Below are positions 27,945-36,610 of a stretch of DNA of 64,000 nt, one piece after another. The notes under the pieces are model-generated. The model searched no databases and was not told where the DNA came from. It saw only the letters and a program-made list of their open reading frames with translations. Source of the DNA: Thiocapsa bogorovii (GTDB taxonomy: Bacteria; Pseudomonadota; Gammaproteobacteria; Chromatiales; Chromatiaceae); NCBI RefSeq assembly GCF_021228795.1, contig NZ_CP089309.1, forward strand, positions 5,143,501-5,207,500, in the 5' to 3' direction. The translations under genes were made by a program, and so were the position numbers. Each line of letters opens with the position of its first letter. The first letter of the stretch is position 1.

Positions 27945-28889
27945 ATGCGCGACAGCCTAATATCGATTGTGGCTATAACGCTACTGGCTGGGTGCGTCTC
28001 GACGTCAACGCGAGACGATACCGGGGCCGGCGCACAGCCGCTCACGGCAACCTCGGGAGAGAGTGTCGAGGACTATGTGCTGGTGGATTGCTTGCTGCCA
28101 GGACAAATTCGGCGACTTGGCACGAACATGACTTATCTCACGCCGAGGCGCGCGGTGAAGGCGACCCAGCGGGACTGTGCGATCCGCGGCGGCGAATATG
28201 TCCTGTTCGATCGTTCCGACTATGGCAGCGCTCTGCAAGCCTTGCTGCCCAAGGCCCGTGCCGGGGACGCAGTTGCGCAAACCTATGTCGGCGAGATCTA
28301 CGAGAAGGGTCTCGGACTCCCCGGTCCCGACTATGCCAGCGCCGCCGAATGGTATCGCAAGGCGGCGAACAACGACCACGGTCCAGCTCAGATCAGTCTT
28401 GGATCGCTCTACGAACGCGGACTCGGCGTTCCGAACGATAAGTCCGAGGCGTTGAACTGGTATCGCCGCGGCTCCGGGTTGACACAGGATAAGTTGATCT
28501 TCGAGTCGGCGATGAAGGCTGAACGCGCGGCGTTCAATCGCGAACTGGCGTTGCGCAATCAGGTTGCAGCATCGTTGAATCAGCAACTGCGCCAGGCGAG
28601 GCAGCGTCAGGCGACTGAATCGAGCAGTCCTAAAGCACCCGCGACCGCCGCAGCGGCCAGCACGAAGGAATTGGAACGCCTCATCGAAAGTCAGCGCAGG
28701 GACGCCGAGCGGGCGGCAGCAGTTAAGGATGAACAGATTAAGGCTTTGGACAAGCTCACGGAAGAGGTTCCGGGACAGAGCGGCGATTCGAGCGGCAAGG
28801 CGGCGCAAGCAGGAAAGCTAAAGCTGAGTTTGCGACAACAACGCGACGAATTGCTGGACACCTCTCGTCGCCTAGCTGCATCGAAGTAG
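27945..28889 (+). CDS. Sel1-repeat lipoprotein
   Basis: A 314-residue protein beginning MRDSLISIVAITLLAGC, a lipoprotein signal with lipobox LLAGC. Two Sel1-type repeats follow (AVAQTYVGEIYEKGLGLP, then GPAQISLGSLYERGLGVPND). The C-terminal 120 residues are charged, Ala/Gln-rich and probably coiled-coil. Sel1 proteins serve as interaction scaffolds. The ATG at 27945 has AGG 7-8 nt upstream and gives a proper signal peptide; ATGs at 27909 and 27876 are alternatives. It is convergent with the kinase gene, only 8 bp from its stop, and so is part of the T6SS-linked region by position. Confidence 0.8.
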   Translation: MRDSLISIVAITLLAGCVSTSTRDDTGAGAQPLTATSGESVEDYVLVDCLLPGQIRRLGTNMTYLTPRRAVKATQRDCAIRGGEYVLFDRSDYGSALQALLPKARAGDAVAQTYVGEIYEKGLGLPGPDYASAAEWYRKAANNDHGPAQISLGSLYERGLGVPNDKSEALNWYRRGSGLTQDKLIFESAMKAERAAFNRELALRNQVAASLNQQLRQARQRQATESSSPKAPATAAAASTKELERLIESQRRDAERAAAVKDEQIKALDKLTEEVPGQSGDSSGKAAQAGKLKLSLRQQRDELLDTSRRLAASK

Positions 28890-28897
28890 CAGCTCGC

Positions 28898-31800
28898 TTA
28901 AGGGTCTTGCGCAAGTCTGAAGCCGACGAAGCTGTATCGTGCTTCCGGGAAGTTTCTATTCCGGTAGGCCGACCGGATCGGTGACGGCCCGCTGTTCCAG
29001 GCACCGCCGCGCATGACGCGAGCGGCGTCCGATGCGGGAGCCGCGCAGACCTTCTCGGAGCCGCCATAATTTTCATCGTAGTCGGAGCAGGTCCACTCCC
29101 AGAGGTTACCCAGCATGTCGTAAAGGCCCCACGGGTTGGGTGCGAACCGACCGACGGAAGCCGCCCACTCATGTTTGTCGTCACAAGGGAATCCGTCCTC
29201 CCACTCATGACCGGTGTCGGCGACGCTCGCATTTCGACAGGCGTTTTGGTCGATGCTGTCCCCCCAGTACCTGGCTGACGTTGTGCCTGCGCGTGCCGCG
29301 TATTCCCATTCTGCTTCAGTGGGCAGTCGGAAGGTGCGTCCCGTTTCTTGATTCAACCACTTAATGTAGGCGCTGGCGTCGTTCCAGCTGACGCAACTGA
29401 CTGGAGAGTCTGGTTGGTTGTCTGCCGGCTGCTTGTTGGGTCTGCGCCATTGCGCCCATGGCTGATAGGCCCATTTGTCGCGCCGGTTTTCGCTGTCGAA
29501 GGTCCAGCAACCGTACTGACCGCCGACGCCGCGCTCGGCATCTGTCCGATAGTTGGTGTCGTTGACAAATCGCTCGAAGGCATCGAACGTGACCTCAAAC
29601 TTGCCGATCAAGAAACTGTCGACGCAGATCTCGTGAAGGGCCTCGTCGGTTTCACGTCCGATTTCGTCCGGTGGGCTGCCCATACCGAAACACCCGCCTT
29701 TTACCGAAACCATGACCGGCAGAAGTCGACGCCGTATCAAGTCGCGATCTCGCTCCAGGTCAGCGAGCCTTGGATGTTGTGGTTGGAGTTGGCGAAGCGC
29801 TGCCAGGGCTGGATCCGCAGCCTCTGGATCTTTGCCGGCGAGCGCCCGCGCTGCCAATGTCGCGTACGCGTCGCCGAGGCGTGTGAGTCCGTCCCGTACG
29901 CGTTGATCTTGGTCGTCGAGATCAAGGGCTCGACGGAAACAAGCGAGAGCCTCCTCCAGGCTGTCAAAATCCTGAGTCTGTGTCCCCAAGACCGCTTCGC
30001 ATTCCGTCGCAATCCGCGCGAGCTCCTCTTGTTTGTCGAGGGCTGCTTTCAGTTCGCTGCGATAGGTGTCGATACTCCGATCGTCCGGAGACAGCAACAA
30101 TGCCTGCTCGGCGAGCGTAATCGCCTGCTTGAGATGGCCTTGGGCCTCCTGCCCGCGAGCCTGCTCCAGCAAGGCCGCGGCGTCTCGTTGTCGCTGCTGT
30201 TGTCTTTCGCCCTGAATCGCCGTCTTGAGTTGGAGGAGTTCCCGGTTGTCGGGGGCGACCCGCAGACCGTCTTCGATTCGTGCCAGGCTGTTGTCGAATG
30301 CCTGACTGCGCTGCAACTCGCGAGCCTCGGCGATTGCGCGCTCGACTTGTCCGCGTTGTTTCAACCGAGTCTCGATGTCGGTGCGCATCTGAACCAGCGC
30401 CGTGTCGTCGGGGGCGAGACCGAGACCCTCGTCGGTGAGCCTGAGGGCTTCATCCAGGTCGCCGCCGGATAGGCTTTCGCCGGCGCGGGCAAGGAACTGC
30501 TCGGCGCGTTGCCGATTCATTTCTGACAATAAGCTGTTGCGGAAGCTCAGCAGCCGCGGGTGATTCGGCTCTTTGGCCAGCGCGCTGTCGATCAGCGCGA
30601 GACTCTCGGTATCGTCACCGTCCTCTTGTGCTTGGCGCGCGTGTTCCAATTGCTCGGTGACCCATGTCTCGCGCGCCTGTTGCCGCCGCGTCTCCAATTC
30701 TTCGCGCATCTGCGTCAGTTCGCGATCATCCGGGGCGATCACCATGGCCCCGGAAAGACGTTCCATGCTTTCGTCGAATGCACCCTGATCCATCAGGGTG
30801 CGCGCCTCGGCCTTGGCTGTCTTGACCTGGCGTCTGTGCTGCAATTGCGCCTGGACCGAAGATCGCAGTTCCGGCAGCTGCCGGTTGTCGGGGTCGAGAC
30901 GCAGCCCATCGTCGATCAGTGTCAGGCTCGCTTCAAGGTTCCCGCGGTCCCGCGCGGACTCTGCTTGGCTTAGCAGTTCGTTTGCCTGGGCCTGACGCCG
31001 TTCGATCATCATTCGGGTGACCCGATCACGTAGACGCGCCATCTCCGCGTGCTTCGGAAGCCGCTCCAATCCCATGTCGACCAAATTCAGGCTTTTTTCG
31101 AGGTCGTCCTGCTCGATGGCGCGCTCCGCCTGCTGCATGAGGTCGCGGACCTGCTTGTGCGCTTCAAGATAATCGCGAAGCAGGGTCAGTCGTCGATCTC
31201 CCGGTGTCGTCGCGAGTCCGAGGTCGACGAGGTCGATACTGCGTTCAAGCTCGTTGCGTTCGAAATGGGCGACTGCCAGTTGTTCATAGTTGGTAGCGGT
31301 TGCCGGCCGATCGGAAGGCGGTGCGGGCAGGTCGATGTCGACTGCTGAAGCAGAGCCGCTCGGTGCCTCTCTGTCCAGCAGGTACCAGCCGATGGCGACA
31401 GCGAACGCGATCGATACAACGCCGACGGCGAAGGCGACCGTGCGTGGAAAGCCGATGCGGCCGCCGGCTCGGCCGAATGTCCCCGATTTTGCGGTTTGCG
31501 TCGAGGCATCGCCGAACTCTTCTGAAGGTGCGGCCGGCCTGGACGCGGTGCTGGATCGTTCGACGATCTCCGATGTCTCCGGGGCGGCCTTGCGCCGACC
31601 TCGAGCCGAGGATTTGACCACCGTCGGTGCGTACAGGTCGTTCGACTCAGAGCCGAGCAGGAGTCCGCGCCATTCTTGGACCGACTCCGGACGTTTTCCG
31701 GGTTCCAGCTCGCATGCTCGATCAATCGCTTGCAGGAAAGATTCAGGATAGAGCCCTTTGCATAGCCCGCTGGCGGGCGGCTGCGGATCGGCCAGCAGTC

Positions 31801-32518
31801 TTTGCGACGCGCTCCGTGGCGGCGTGCCGGTTACCGCGCGATAAAGCGTTGCGCCCAACCCGTAGATGTCCGTCCAAGGGCCTTGCTCGCCGATGTCCTG
31901 ATGTTGCTCAAGAGCGGCGTAGAGCGGCGTGTATGTTGCGAATACCGATCTCTCGCCGCTTTTCGCGACGTAGCGAGCCGAGCCAAAGTCGATCAGTACC
32001 GGCGATCCGTCGCTTCGGATCAAGATATTCGCCGGCTTGATGTCGCGGTGGACGATACCGGATGAGTGAACCCGTTCCAGACCATCCAGCAGCGGGTCGA
32101 GGATTGTGCGCAGTTCCGCGAAGGATAGCGTGCCGCGCTCTTCGAGCCATGCGGACAGCGGTTGTCCACGCTCGAACTCCATGAACATGTAAGCGCTACC
32201 GTTGAGCTCGCGATAGCGTGTTACCCGGACGATATTTCGATGGGGCACGGGGCGCCCCAGGCCCCAGAGTGTCTTGGCCTCCTGCAGGAAGCGATCGAGC
32301 GCCCACGAGAAGGCTTCGGTCGTTGCCGGCGACAGAGGAACGATCTGGCCGTCCGGCTGCCGCGTTGCGAGGTCCGTCGGGAGGAACTCTTTGATGGCGA
32401 CCGTTTCGTCCAGGTAGGTGTTGTCGCACTGATAGACGACACCGAAAGCGCCGGCCCCTAGGATCTGAACGATCCGGAACTCCTCGATCATCGCACCTAC
32501 GGGTAACGCCTGGTTCAC
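28898..32518 (-). CDS. ppkA: PpkA-like Ser/Thr kinase with repeat region and SUMF1-like C-terminus
   Basis: A 1206-residue membrane protein. Residues 14-290 are a Hanks-type kinase: glycine loop GAGAFG (21-26), Lys43 in VAIKEF, catalytic loop VHRDIKPANI, DFGSAR and the APE-like segment. A membrane helix lies near residue 370 (FAVGVVSIAFAVAIGWYLL). About 550 residues of TPR-like repeats of roughly 60-65 residues follow (each with a D..LR/L..A.. L..P pattern). The last 250 residues are a SUMF1/formylglycine-generating-enzyme fold (FRLPTEAEWEYAARAG, NLWEWTCSDY, VMRGGAWNS). The catalytic cysteines of true formylglycine enzymes are not at the expected place. In the T6SS threonine-phosphorylation pathway PpkA phosphorylates the FHA protein; fha and the phosphatase gene are adjacent here. 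Repeat and SUMF1 parts would be periplasmic. Confidence 0.9.
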   Translation of the reverse strand: MNQALPVGAMIEEFRIVQILGAGAFGVVYQCDNTYLDETVAIKEFLPTDLATRQPDGQIVPLSPATTEAFSWALDRFLQEAKTLWGLGRPVPHRNIVRVTRYRELNGSAYMFMEFERGQPLSAWLEERGTLSFAELRTILDPLLDGLERVHSSGIVHRDIKPANILIRSDGSPVLIDFGSARYVAKSGERSVFATYTPLYAALEQHQDIGEQGPWTDIYGLGATLYRAVTGTPPRSASQRLLADPQPPASGLCKGLYPESFLQAIDRACELEPGKRPESVQEWRGLLLGSESNDLYAPTVVKSSARGRRKAAPETSEIVERSSTASRPAAPSEEFGDASTQTAKSGTFGRAGGRIGFPRTVAFAVGVVSIAFAVAIGWYLLDREAPSGSASAVDIDLPAPPSDRPATATNYEQLAVAHFERNELERSIDLVDLGLATTPGDRRLTLLRDYLEAHKQVRDLMQQAERAIEQDDLEKSLNLVDMGLERLPKHAEMARLRDRVTRMMIERRQAQANELLSQAESARDRGNLEASLTLIDDGLRLDPDNRQLPELRSSVQAQLQHRRQVKTAKAEARTLMDQGAFDESMERLSGAMVIAPDDRELTQMREELETRRQQARETWVTEQLEHARQAQEDGDDTESLALIDSALAKEPNHPRLLSFRNSLLSEMNRQRAEQFLARAGESLSGGDLDEALRLTDEGLGLAPDDTALVQMRTDIETRLKQRGQVERAIAEARELQRSQAFDNSLARIEDGLRVAPDNRELLQLKTAIQGERQQQRQRDAAALLEQARGQEAQGHLKQAITLAEQALLLSPDDRSIDTYRSELKAALDKQEELARIATECEAVLGTQTQDFDSLEEALACFRRALDLDDQDQRVRDGLTRLGDAYATLAARALAGKDPEAADPALAALRQLQPQHPRLADLERDRDLIRRRLLPVMVSVKGGCFGMGSPPDEIGRETDEALHEICVDSFLIGKFEVTFDAFERFVNDTNYRTDAERGVGGQYGCWTFDSENRRDKWAYQPWAQWRRPNKQPADNQPDSPVSCVSWNDASAYIKWLNQETGRTFRLPTEAEWEYAARAGTTSARYWGDSIDQNACRNASVADTGHEWEDGFPCDDKHEWAASVGRFAPNPWGLYDMLGNLWEWTCSDYDENYGGSEKVCAAPASDAARVMRGGAWNSGPSPIRSAYRNRNFPEARYSFVGFRLAQDP

Positions 32519-32962
32519 GATGAGCCCCGGCGATCGTCCGAAGGTCTGTAGCGTTGGACGCGTCTCACGATGGGTGCGAAGGGAATCCAGTGCGTGTTGA
32601 GGTCACCTTGTCACTGCCTGTATCGCTGGCCTGGATTGGGTTTGACGCTTGTGCTTGAGCACTAAGGTTACGATCTAGCGAGGCGTTAAGCCTCCTTCGG
32701 ATGCGGACCGCCAGCCAGCAGGGACGGGACAATACCCAAAGATACGAGCAGTGGACGGACAGCGCAACGACTACCCGTGGTGAAGAACGAATCTTGACTC
32801 TCCGTCTGACCCCTTGTCGTCCACGCCCCGGTGCTTCTGGATAACCGGACTCAGTGAAGGCGCTTGCCGGGGTCCGATCGGTTATCCTACGTCTTTAATT
32901 GACAATTGTTCGCTTGTGTTTCAAGAATGGCTGCATGGCATTTGCGGACCACGGGGAATTGC
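32519..32962. other. Divergent control region between kinase gene and T6SS operon
   Basis: A 444-bp gap with no credible gene. It must carry promoters for the kinase (minus) and the fha operon (plus); only the plus-strand candidate at 32899-32928 could be picked out. No sigma-54 motif (TGGC-N8-TGC) was recognised. Confidence 0.5.
32899..32928 (+). promoter_or_regulatory. Candidate promoter of the core T6SS operon
   Basis: TTGACA at 32899-32904 and AAGAAT at 32923-32928 with an 18-bp spacer. A start near 32935 would leave a leader of about 28 nt, which agrees with ATG 32963 and its GGGGA ribosome site and rules out earlier in-frame ATGs such as 32927. Confidence 0.5.
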
Positions 32963-34657
32963 ATGGGGTTGGTCGTTACCGTCACCGCTTACAACGGTTT
33001 CCCGCCGCAGCACCCGGTGAGCGCCCGCTCGACGGATCAAACGCTAGTCTTGGGCCGCCACCCGGATTGCCAGGTCGAGTTGCGGGACCCGGAATGTTTG
33101 GTGTCCGGCCGGCATGCGCTGATTGCGCCTCTTGGCGACGGTTTTGCGATTACGGATATCAGTACCAACGGTACATTCCTGAACGATGCTCCGGAACCGA
33201 TTCCTGCCAACCAGCCGGTAATTTTGAACGACGGCGATCGGCTGGCCATTGGCCCCTATCTGTTACGGGTTGCATTGGAAAGTTCTGATGCGTCACCCGT
33301 CGCGGATCCCTTCGCCGTCTCGGCCTCTCCCATCCCATCCACTCCAGATGCCCGTTCTGAGAAGGGCGCGCTGCCTGGGTTCCCTGAGTCCTCCGCGACT
33401 CCGGATATCATGGACCTGCTCGACCCCGGATCGAGCGCTATTCAAGGCGGGGCCTCGCACACTGATGCCGCTAACGGATTAGGCTTTCCAGGATCGGGCG
33501 GGGCGCCGTCAATGTCCAACCAACCGGGTGAGCGAGCAGTCTTGTCAGCAGGCAACGAAGGGCCAAGGCCTTCCGTCGAGCACATGCACTTGGGCGTGCC
33601 CACGACGGGATCGGCAGTTCATCCAACCGGCGCTTCCGCAGGGCACGGTGGCTCTCCGTCGGCGGCGGGCGCTCCCGTCGACAAGGACGATACTCATCCG
33701 CAAATCGGCATTCCGGACGATTACGATTTACTGAGCGACGCCTTCATCCCGGATGATGACGACGGATCTCCTGCCGCTGAGCAGCGCAATGCGTACTGTA
33801 GTGACCAGCGCGATGAGTCGGTAGCAGCCAGTCCGGACTCGGCTCAGGCTGTCGCTTCGGCTCCGGAGATCGACGCGCCGCAGGTCTTGCAGATCAATCG
33901 AGGCACTGTCGAGACAAATGGTGCGGAAGCCGGTGAGGAGACGGCACTGTTTGCACCTGCGGGCGTTGCGGCTGGCGCGGCTTTGCCGATCGAGGATTCA
34001 AGGCGGCGACAAGCCAAGATTCCCGCCGAGACTCCTGCCTATGTTCCCGGGGCATCTGCCGAACTGAACGCATTTCTAGCCGGTTTGGGTGCCGGCGATG
34101 CTGAGGCAATTCCCGATCCGGAGGCGCTTATGCAGACATCGGGTCAACTGCTGCGTGCCGCGACGGAGGGCATGATCGCAGTCATGATGGCGCGCGCCAG
34201 TTTTAAGAGCGAGTTGCGGCTTGAGGTCACGACCATCCGCTCTCGCGAGAACAATCCGTTTCAGTTCTGTGTGGATGCGGACGATGCGATCGATCGACTG
34301 CTGTTGCGCCGCGGCCGAGGATTTCTCGACCCGGCCACCGCAGTACACAAGACCTTCGACGATATTCAGGCGCATCAAATGGCGATGATCGCCGGCCTCC
34401 GCGCGGCGTTGAAAGCGCTGCTCGCCCGCTTTGAGCCGGAACGCCTTGAGAAGCACTTTGACGGAGAATCCCACCTGGACAAGTTGCTGCCGATGGCCCG
34501 CAAGTCGAAGTGCTGGGACCTTTTCGTGTCGACGTTCGATCAAGTCGCGGAAGACGGCTCCGAGGATTTCATGCGACTGTTCGGCGACGCCTTCAATCGA
34601 GCGTATGAAGAACAAATCAAGCGCTTGACAAACGCAAAGCGGCGTGATTCGGGCTAA
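32963..34657 (+). CDS. tagH: T6SS-associated FHA-domain protein (TagH/Fha)
   Basis: A 564-residue protein with an N-terminal FHA domain (LVLGRHPDC, CLVSGRHA, DISTNGTFLN; about 5-100), a long acidic, Pro/Ser/Ala-rich linker (100-370) and a C-terminal T6SS FHA-type domain (GQLLRAATEGMIAVMMARAS, FDDIQAHQMAMIAGLRAAL, MRLFGDAFNRAYEEQ). In systems with PpkA/PppA, phosphorylated Fha triggers assembly and firing. ATG 32963 follows GGGGA at 5-nt spacing. First gene of the core operon, divergent from the kinase. Confidence 0.92.
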   Translation: MGLVVTVTAYNGFPPQHPVSARSTDQTLVLGRHPDCQVELRDPECLVSGRHALIAPLGDGFAITDISTNGTFLNDAPEPIPANQPVILNDGDRLAIGPYLLRVALESSDASPVADPFAVSASPIPSTPDARSEKGALPGFPESSATPDIMDLLDPGSSAIQGGASHTDAANGLGFPGSGGAPSMSNQPGERAVLSAGNEGPRPSVEHMHLGVPTTGSAVHPTGASAGHGGSPSAAGAPVDKDDTHPQIGIPDDYDLLSDAFIPDDDDGSPAAEQRNAYCSDQRDESVAASPDSAQAVASAPEIDAPQVLQINRGTVETNGAEAGEETALFAPAGVAAGAALPIEDSRRRQAKIPAETPAYVPGASAELNAFLAGLGAGDAEAIPDPEALMQTSGQLLRAATEGMIAVMMARASFKSELRLEVTTIRSRENNPFQFCVDADDAIDRLLLRRGRGFLDPATAVHKTFDDIQAHQMAMIAGLRAALKALLARFEPERLEKHFDGESHLDKLLPMARKSKCWDLFVSTFDQVAEDGSEDFMRLFGDAFNRAYEEQIKRLTNAKRRDSG

Positions 34658-34738
34658 GCTCGTTCGAGTCGAAGATTCCAGCATGCTTGGATGCAATGAT
34701 GCCCGTCGCATTTCCCTTTACGACCGGAAATCAAAATA

Positions 34739-35260
34739 ATGCGCAAGCCAACACTGTTCTCCCGGCTCATAACAGCGATCCGAGTTTTGCTGTCGTTGCC
34801 TTTCTTGACGGTGCTGGCGTTGACGGTTCTCTCGGTTCAGGGCTGTGGTGGCTCGAAGTTGCCAAAGCCTCCCGAGCCGACGACGATGCAGGTGTACCTG
34901 TTGGCGAGCAAAGACCTGAACAGCGGCTCGGGACGGGGCGCGCTTCCGGTCGTCGTGCGTATGTACGAACTAAAATCGACCGGCGCGTTTTCGGGCGCCG
35001 ATTTTTTTAGTCTCTACGATCACGAGACAGAGACCTTGGGGGCGGAGTTGGTCGCCAAGGATGAGATCGCACTTACCCCCGGACAAGACCGCAGGCTGGA
35101 AAAGACTTTACCCCCGGATGCGGCATTCCTCGGAGTTGTTGCAGCGTTTCGCGACATCGATCGCTCACAGTGGAGGGATATCGCCGTGTTGAAGCCGAAC
35201 TATGCCAACAAAGTCACGATAACCGTTTCAGCCGACAGCATCACTGTCGCGACCCAATAG
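34739..35260 (+). CDS. tssJ: T6SS outer-membrane lipoprotein TssJ
   Basis: A 173-residue lipoprotein that anchors the TssLM membrane complex to the outer membrane. The long signal sequence (FLTVLALTVLSVQGC) ends in a lipobox Cys. The mature transthyretin-like fold is recognisable from MQVYLLASKDLNSG, LPVVVRMYELKSTGAFSGAD and a late strand TITVSADSITV. Ten bp separate it from tssK. Confidence 0.93.
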   Translation: MRKPTLFSRLITAIRVLLSLPFLTVLALTVLSVQGCGGSKLPKPPEPTTMQVYLLASKDLNSGSGRGALPVVVRMYELKSTGAFSGADFFSLYDHETETLGAELVAKDEIALTPGQDRRLEKTLPPDAAFLGVVAAFRDIDRSQWRDIAVLKPNYANKVTITVSADSITVATQ

Positions 35261-35269
35261 GAGGCGATC

Positions 35270-36607
35270 GTGGCTTGGACGAATCGCGTGATCTGGTCGG
35301 AAGGACTGTTCCTGAAGCCACACCACTTCCAGCAGCAGGACCGCTATATCGAACACCTTGTCGCGTCGTCATACCGCGCCGGCGCTCCCTTTGCTTGGGG
35401 TATGCGTCGCCTTCGCTTCGACCTGGATCTCCTGACGCTCGGAAAGCTCGGGGTGACCGAATCCGTGGGCCTGCTGCCCGACGACACCCCGGTAAATGCG
35501 CCGGCGAATGATCCGCTCCCTGCGCCGATCGCTCCGGCCGGAGGTGTTGCCGGGCAGGTCGTCTATTTGGCGTTGCCGCTGCGACGCCCCAACGCCCGTG
35601 AGAGCGGCGGTCCGGACGACCCGCAGCCCATGTTGCGTTACCGGGCCGGCGAAGAAACGGCGCGCGACAACACCGGCGCCGAGCAGACCGAAGAGGTGTT
35701 GGAGGTCGGGCGGCTCGATCTGCGCTTGCTGATGGAGCGCGACAACCGTGACGGCTTCGCCTGTTGCGGTGTCGCGCGCATCCTGGAGGTGCGTGCAGAT
35801 GGGCAACTTTTGCTCGATCCCGAGTACATTCCGCCCTGTGTCGATATCGCCGTCAGCGATCGTTTGTTTGGCTTCCTCGAAGAGCTTCTGGGTCTATGCC
35901 GTCGTCGCGCTGATGCCCTGGCCGCGAGGGTTCGGGTCGGAGCGAGCGGTGGCGTATCGGAGTGGGCCAACTTCCTGCTGCTGCAATTGATCAATCGTAA
36001 CGAGCCATTGATTGCTCATCTGGTGGAGATGCGGGGGCGACATCACCCCGAGACACTTTATCGTGAGTTGTTGCATCTGGCCGGGGAGTTGGCGACCTTC
36101 AGCACCGACGACAAACGCCCGCCGACGTTTCCGGCTTATCGGCACGACGATCTCGACGCTACATTCAGTCCCGTGTTCGCTGCCTTGAGGGAGTATCTAA
36201 GCCGTGAAGGCGTGGAGCGCGCCATTCAGATCCCGATTCAGGAGCGTAAGTTCGGCTTCCGTGTGGCATTGGTCGGCGACAAGTCATTAATCGTCGACGC
36301 GCGTTTCGTGCTGGCTGCAAAAGCCAGCATCGACGCCGAGAAGCTGCGGAGTCGATTTCCCGCGCAGGCAAAGGTCGGTCCGGTGGACAAGATTCAGGAG
36401 CTGGTCAAACTGGCACTGCCCGGTGTTGGTCTGCATCCCATGCCCATGGCGCCGATGGAGTTGCCTTATCACGCGGGCTTCAACTACTTCGAGCTCGACC
36501 GCGGCAGCGAGTACTGGAAACAACTCGGCGCCTCGGGTGGCTTCGGGATGCATGTCGGCGGCGAATATCCCGACCTCGAATTAGAACTCTGGGCGATCCG
36601 CGCATAA
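35270..36607 (+). CDS. tssK: T6SS baseplate protein TssK
   Basis: A 445-residue baseplate subunit linking the baseplate to the membrane complex. The N-terminus AWTNRVIWSEGLFLKPHHFQ is diagnostic for TssK, as is the conserved PVMAPMELPYHAGFNYFEL-like segment near the C-terminus (MPMAPMELPYHAGFNYFELD). The start is a GTG at 35270 with AGGAGG at 35259-35264, a very strong ribosome site. tssL begins 3 bp after its stop. Confidence 0.96.
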   Translation: MAWTNRVIWSEGLFLKPHHFQQQDRYIEHLVASSYRAGAPFAWGMRRLRFDLDLLTLGKLGVTESVGLLPDDTPVNAPANDPLPAPIAPAGGVAGQVVYLALPLRRPNARESGGPDDPQPMLRYRAGEETARDNTGAEQTEEVLEVGRLDLRLLMERDNRDGFACCGVARILEVRADGQLLLDPEYIPPCVDIAVSDRLFGFLEELLGLCRRRADALAARVRVGASGGVSEWANFLLLQLINRNEPLIAHLVEMRGRHHPETLYRELLHLAGELATFSTDDKRPPTFPAYRHDDLDATFSPVFAALREYLSREGVERAIQIPIQERKFGFRVALVGDKSLIVDARFVLAAKASIDAEKLRSRFPAQAKVGPVDKIQELVKLALPGVGLHPMPMAPMELPYHAGFNYFELDRGSEYWKQLGASGGFGMHVGGEYPDLELELWAIRA

Positions 36608-36610
36608 CCT

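Noticed and set aside
28898-32518. True formylglycine-generating enzyme acting on a sulfatase
   Set aside because: The expected C-terminal cysteine pair is absent and no sulfatase gene is present in the window.
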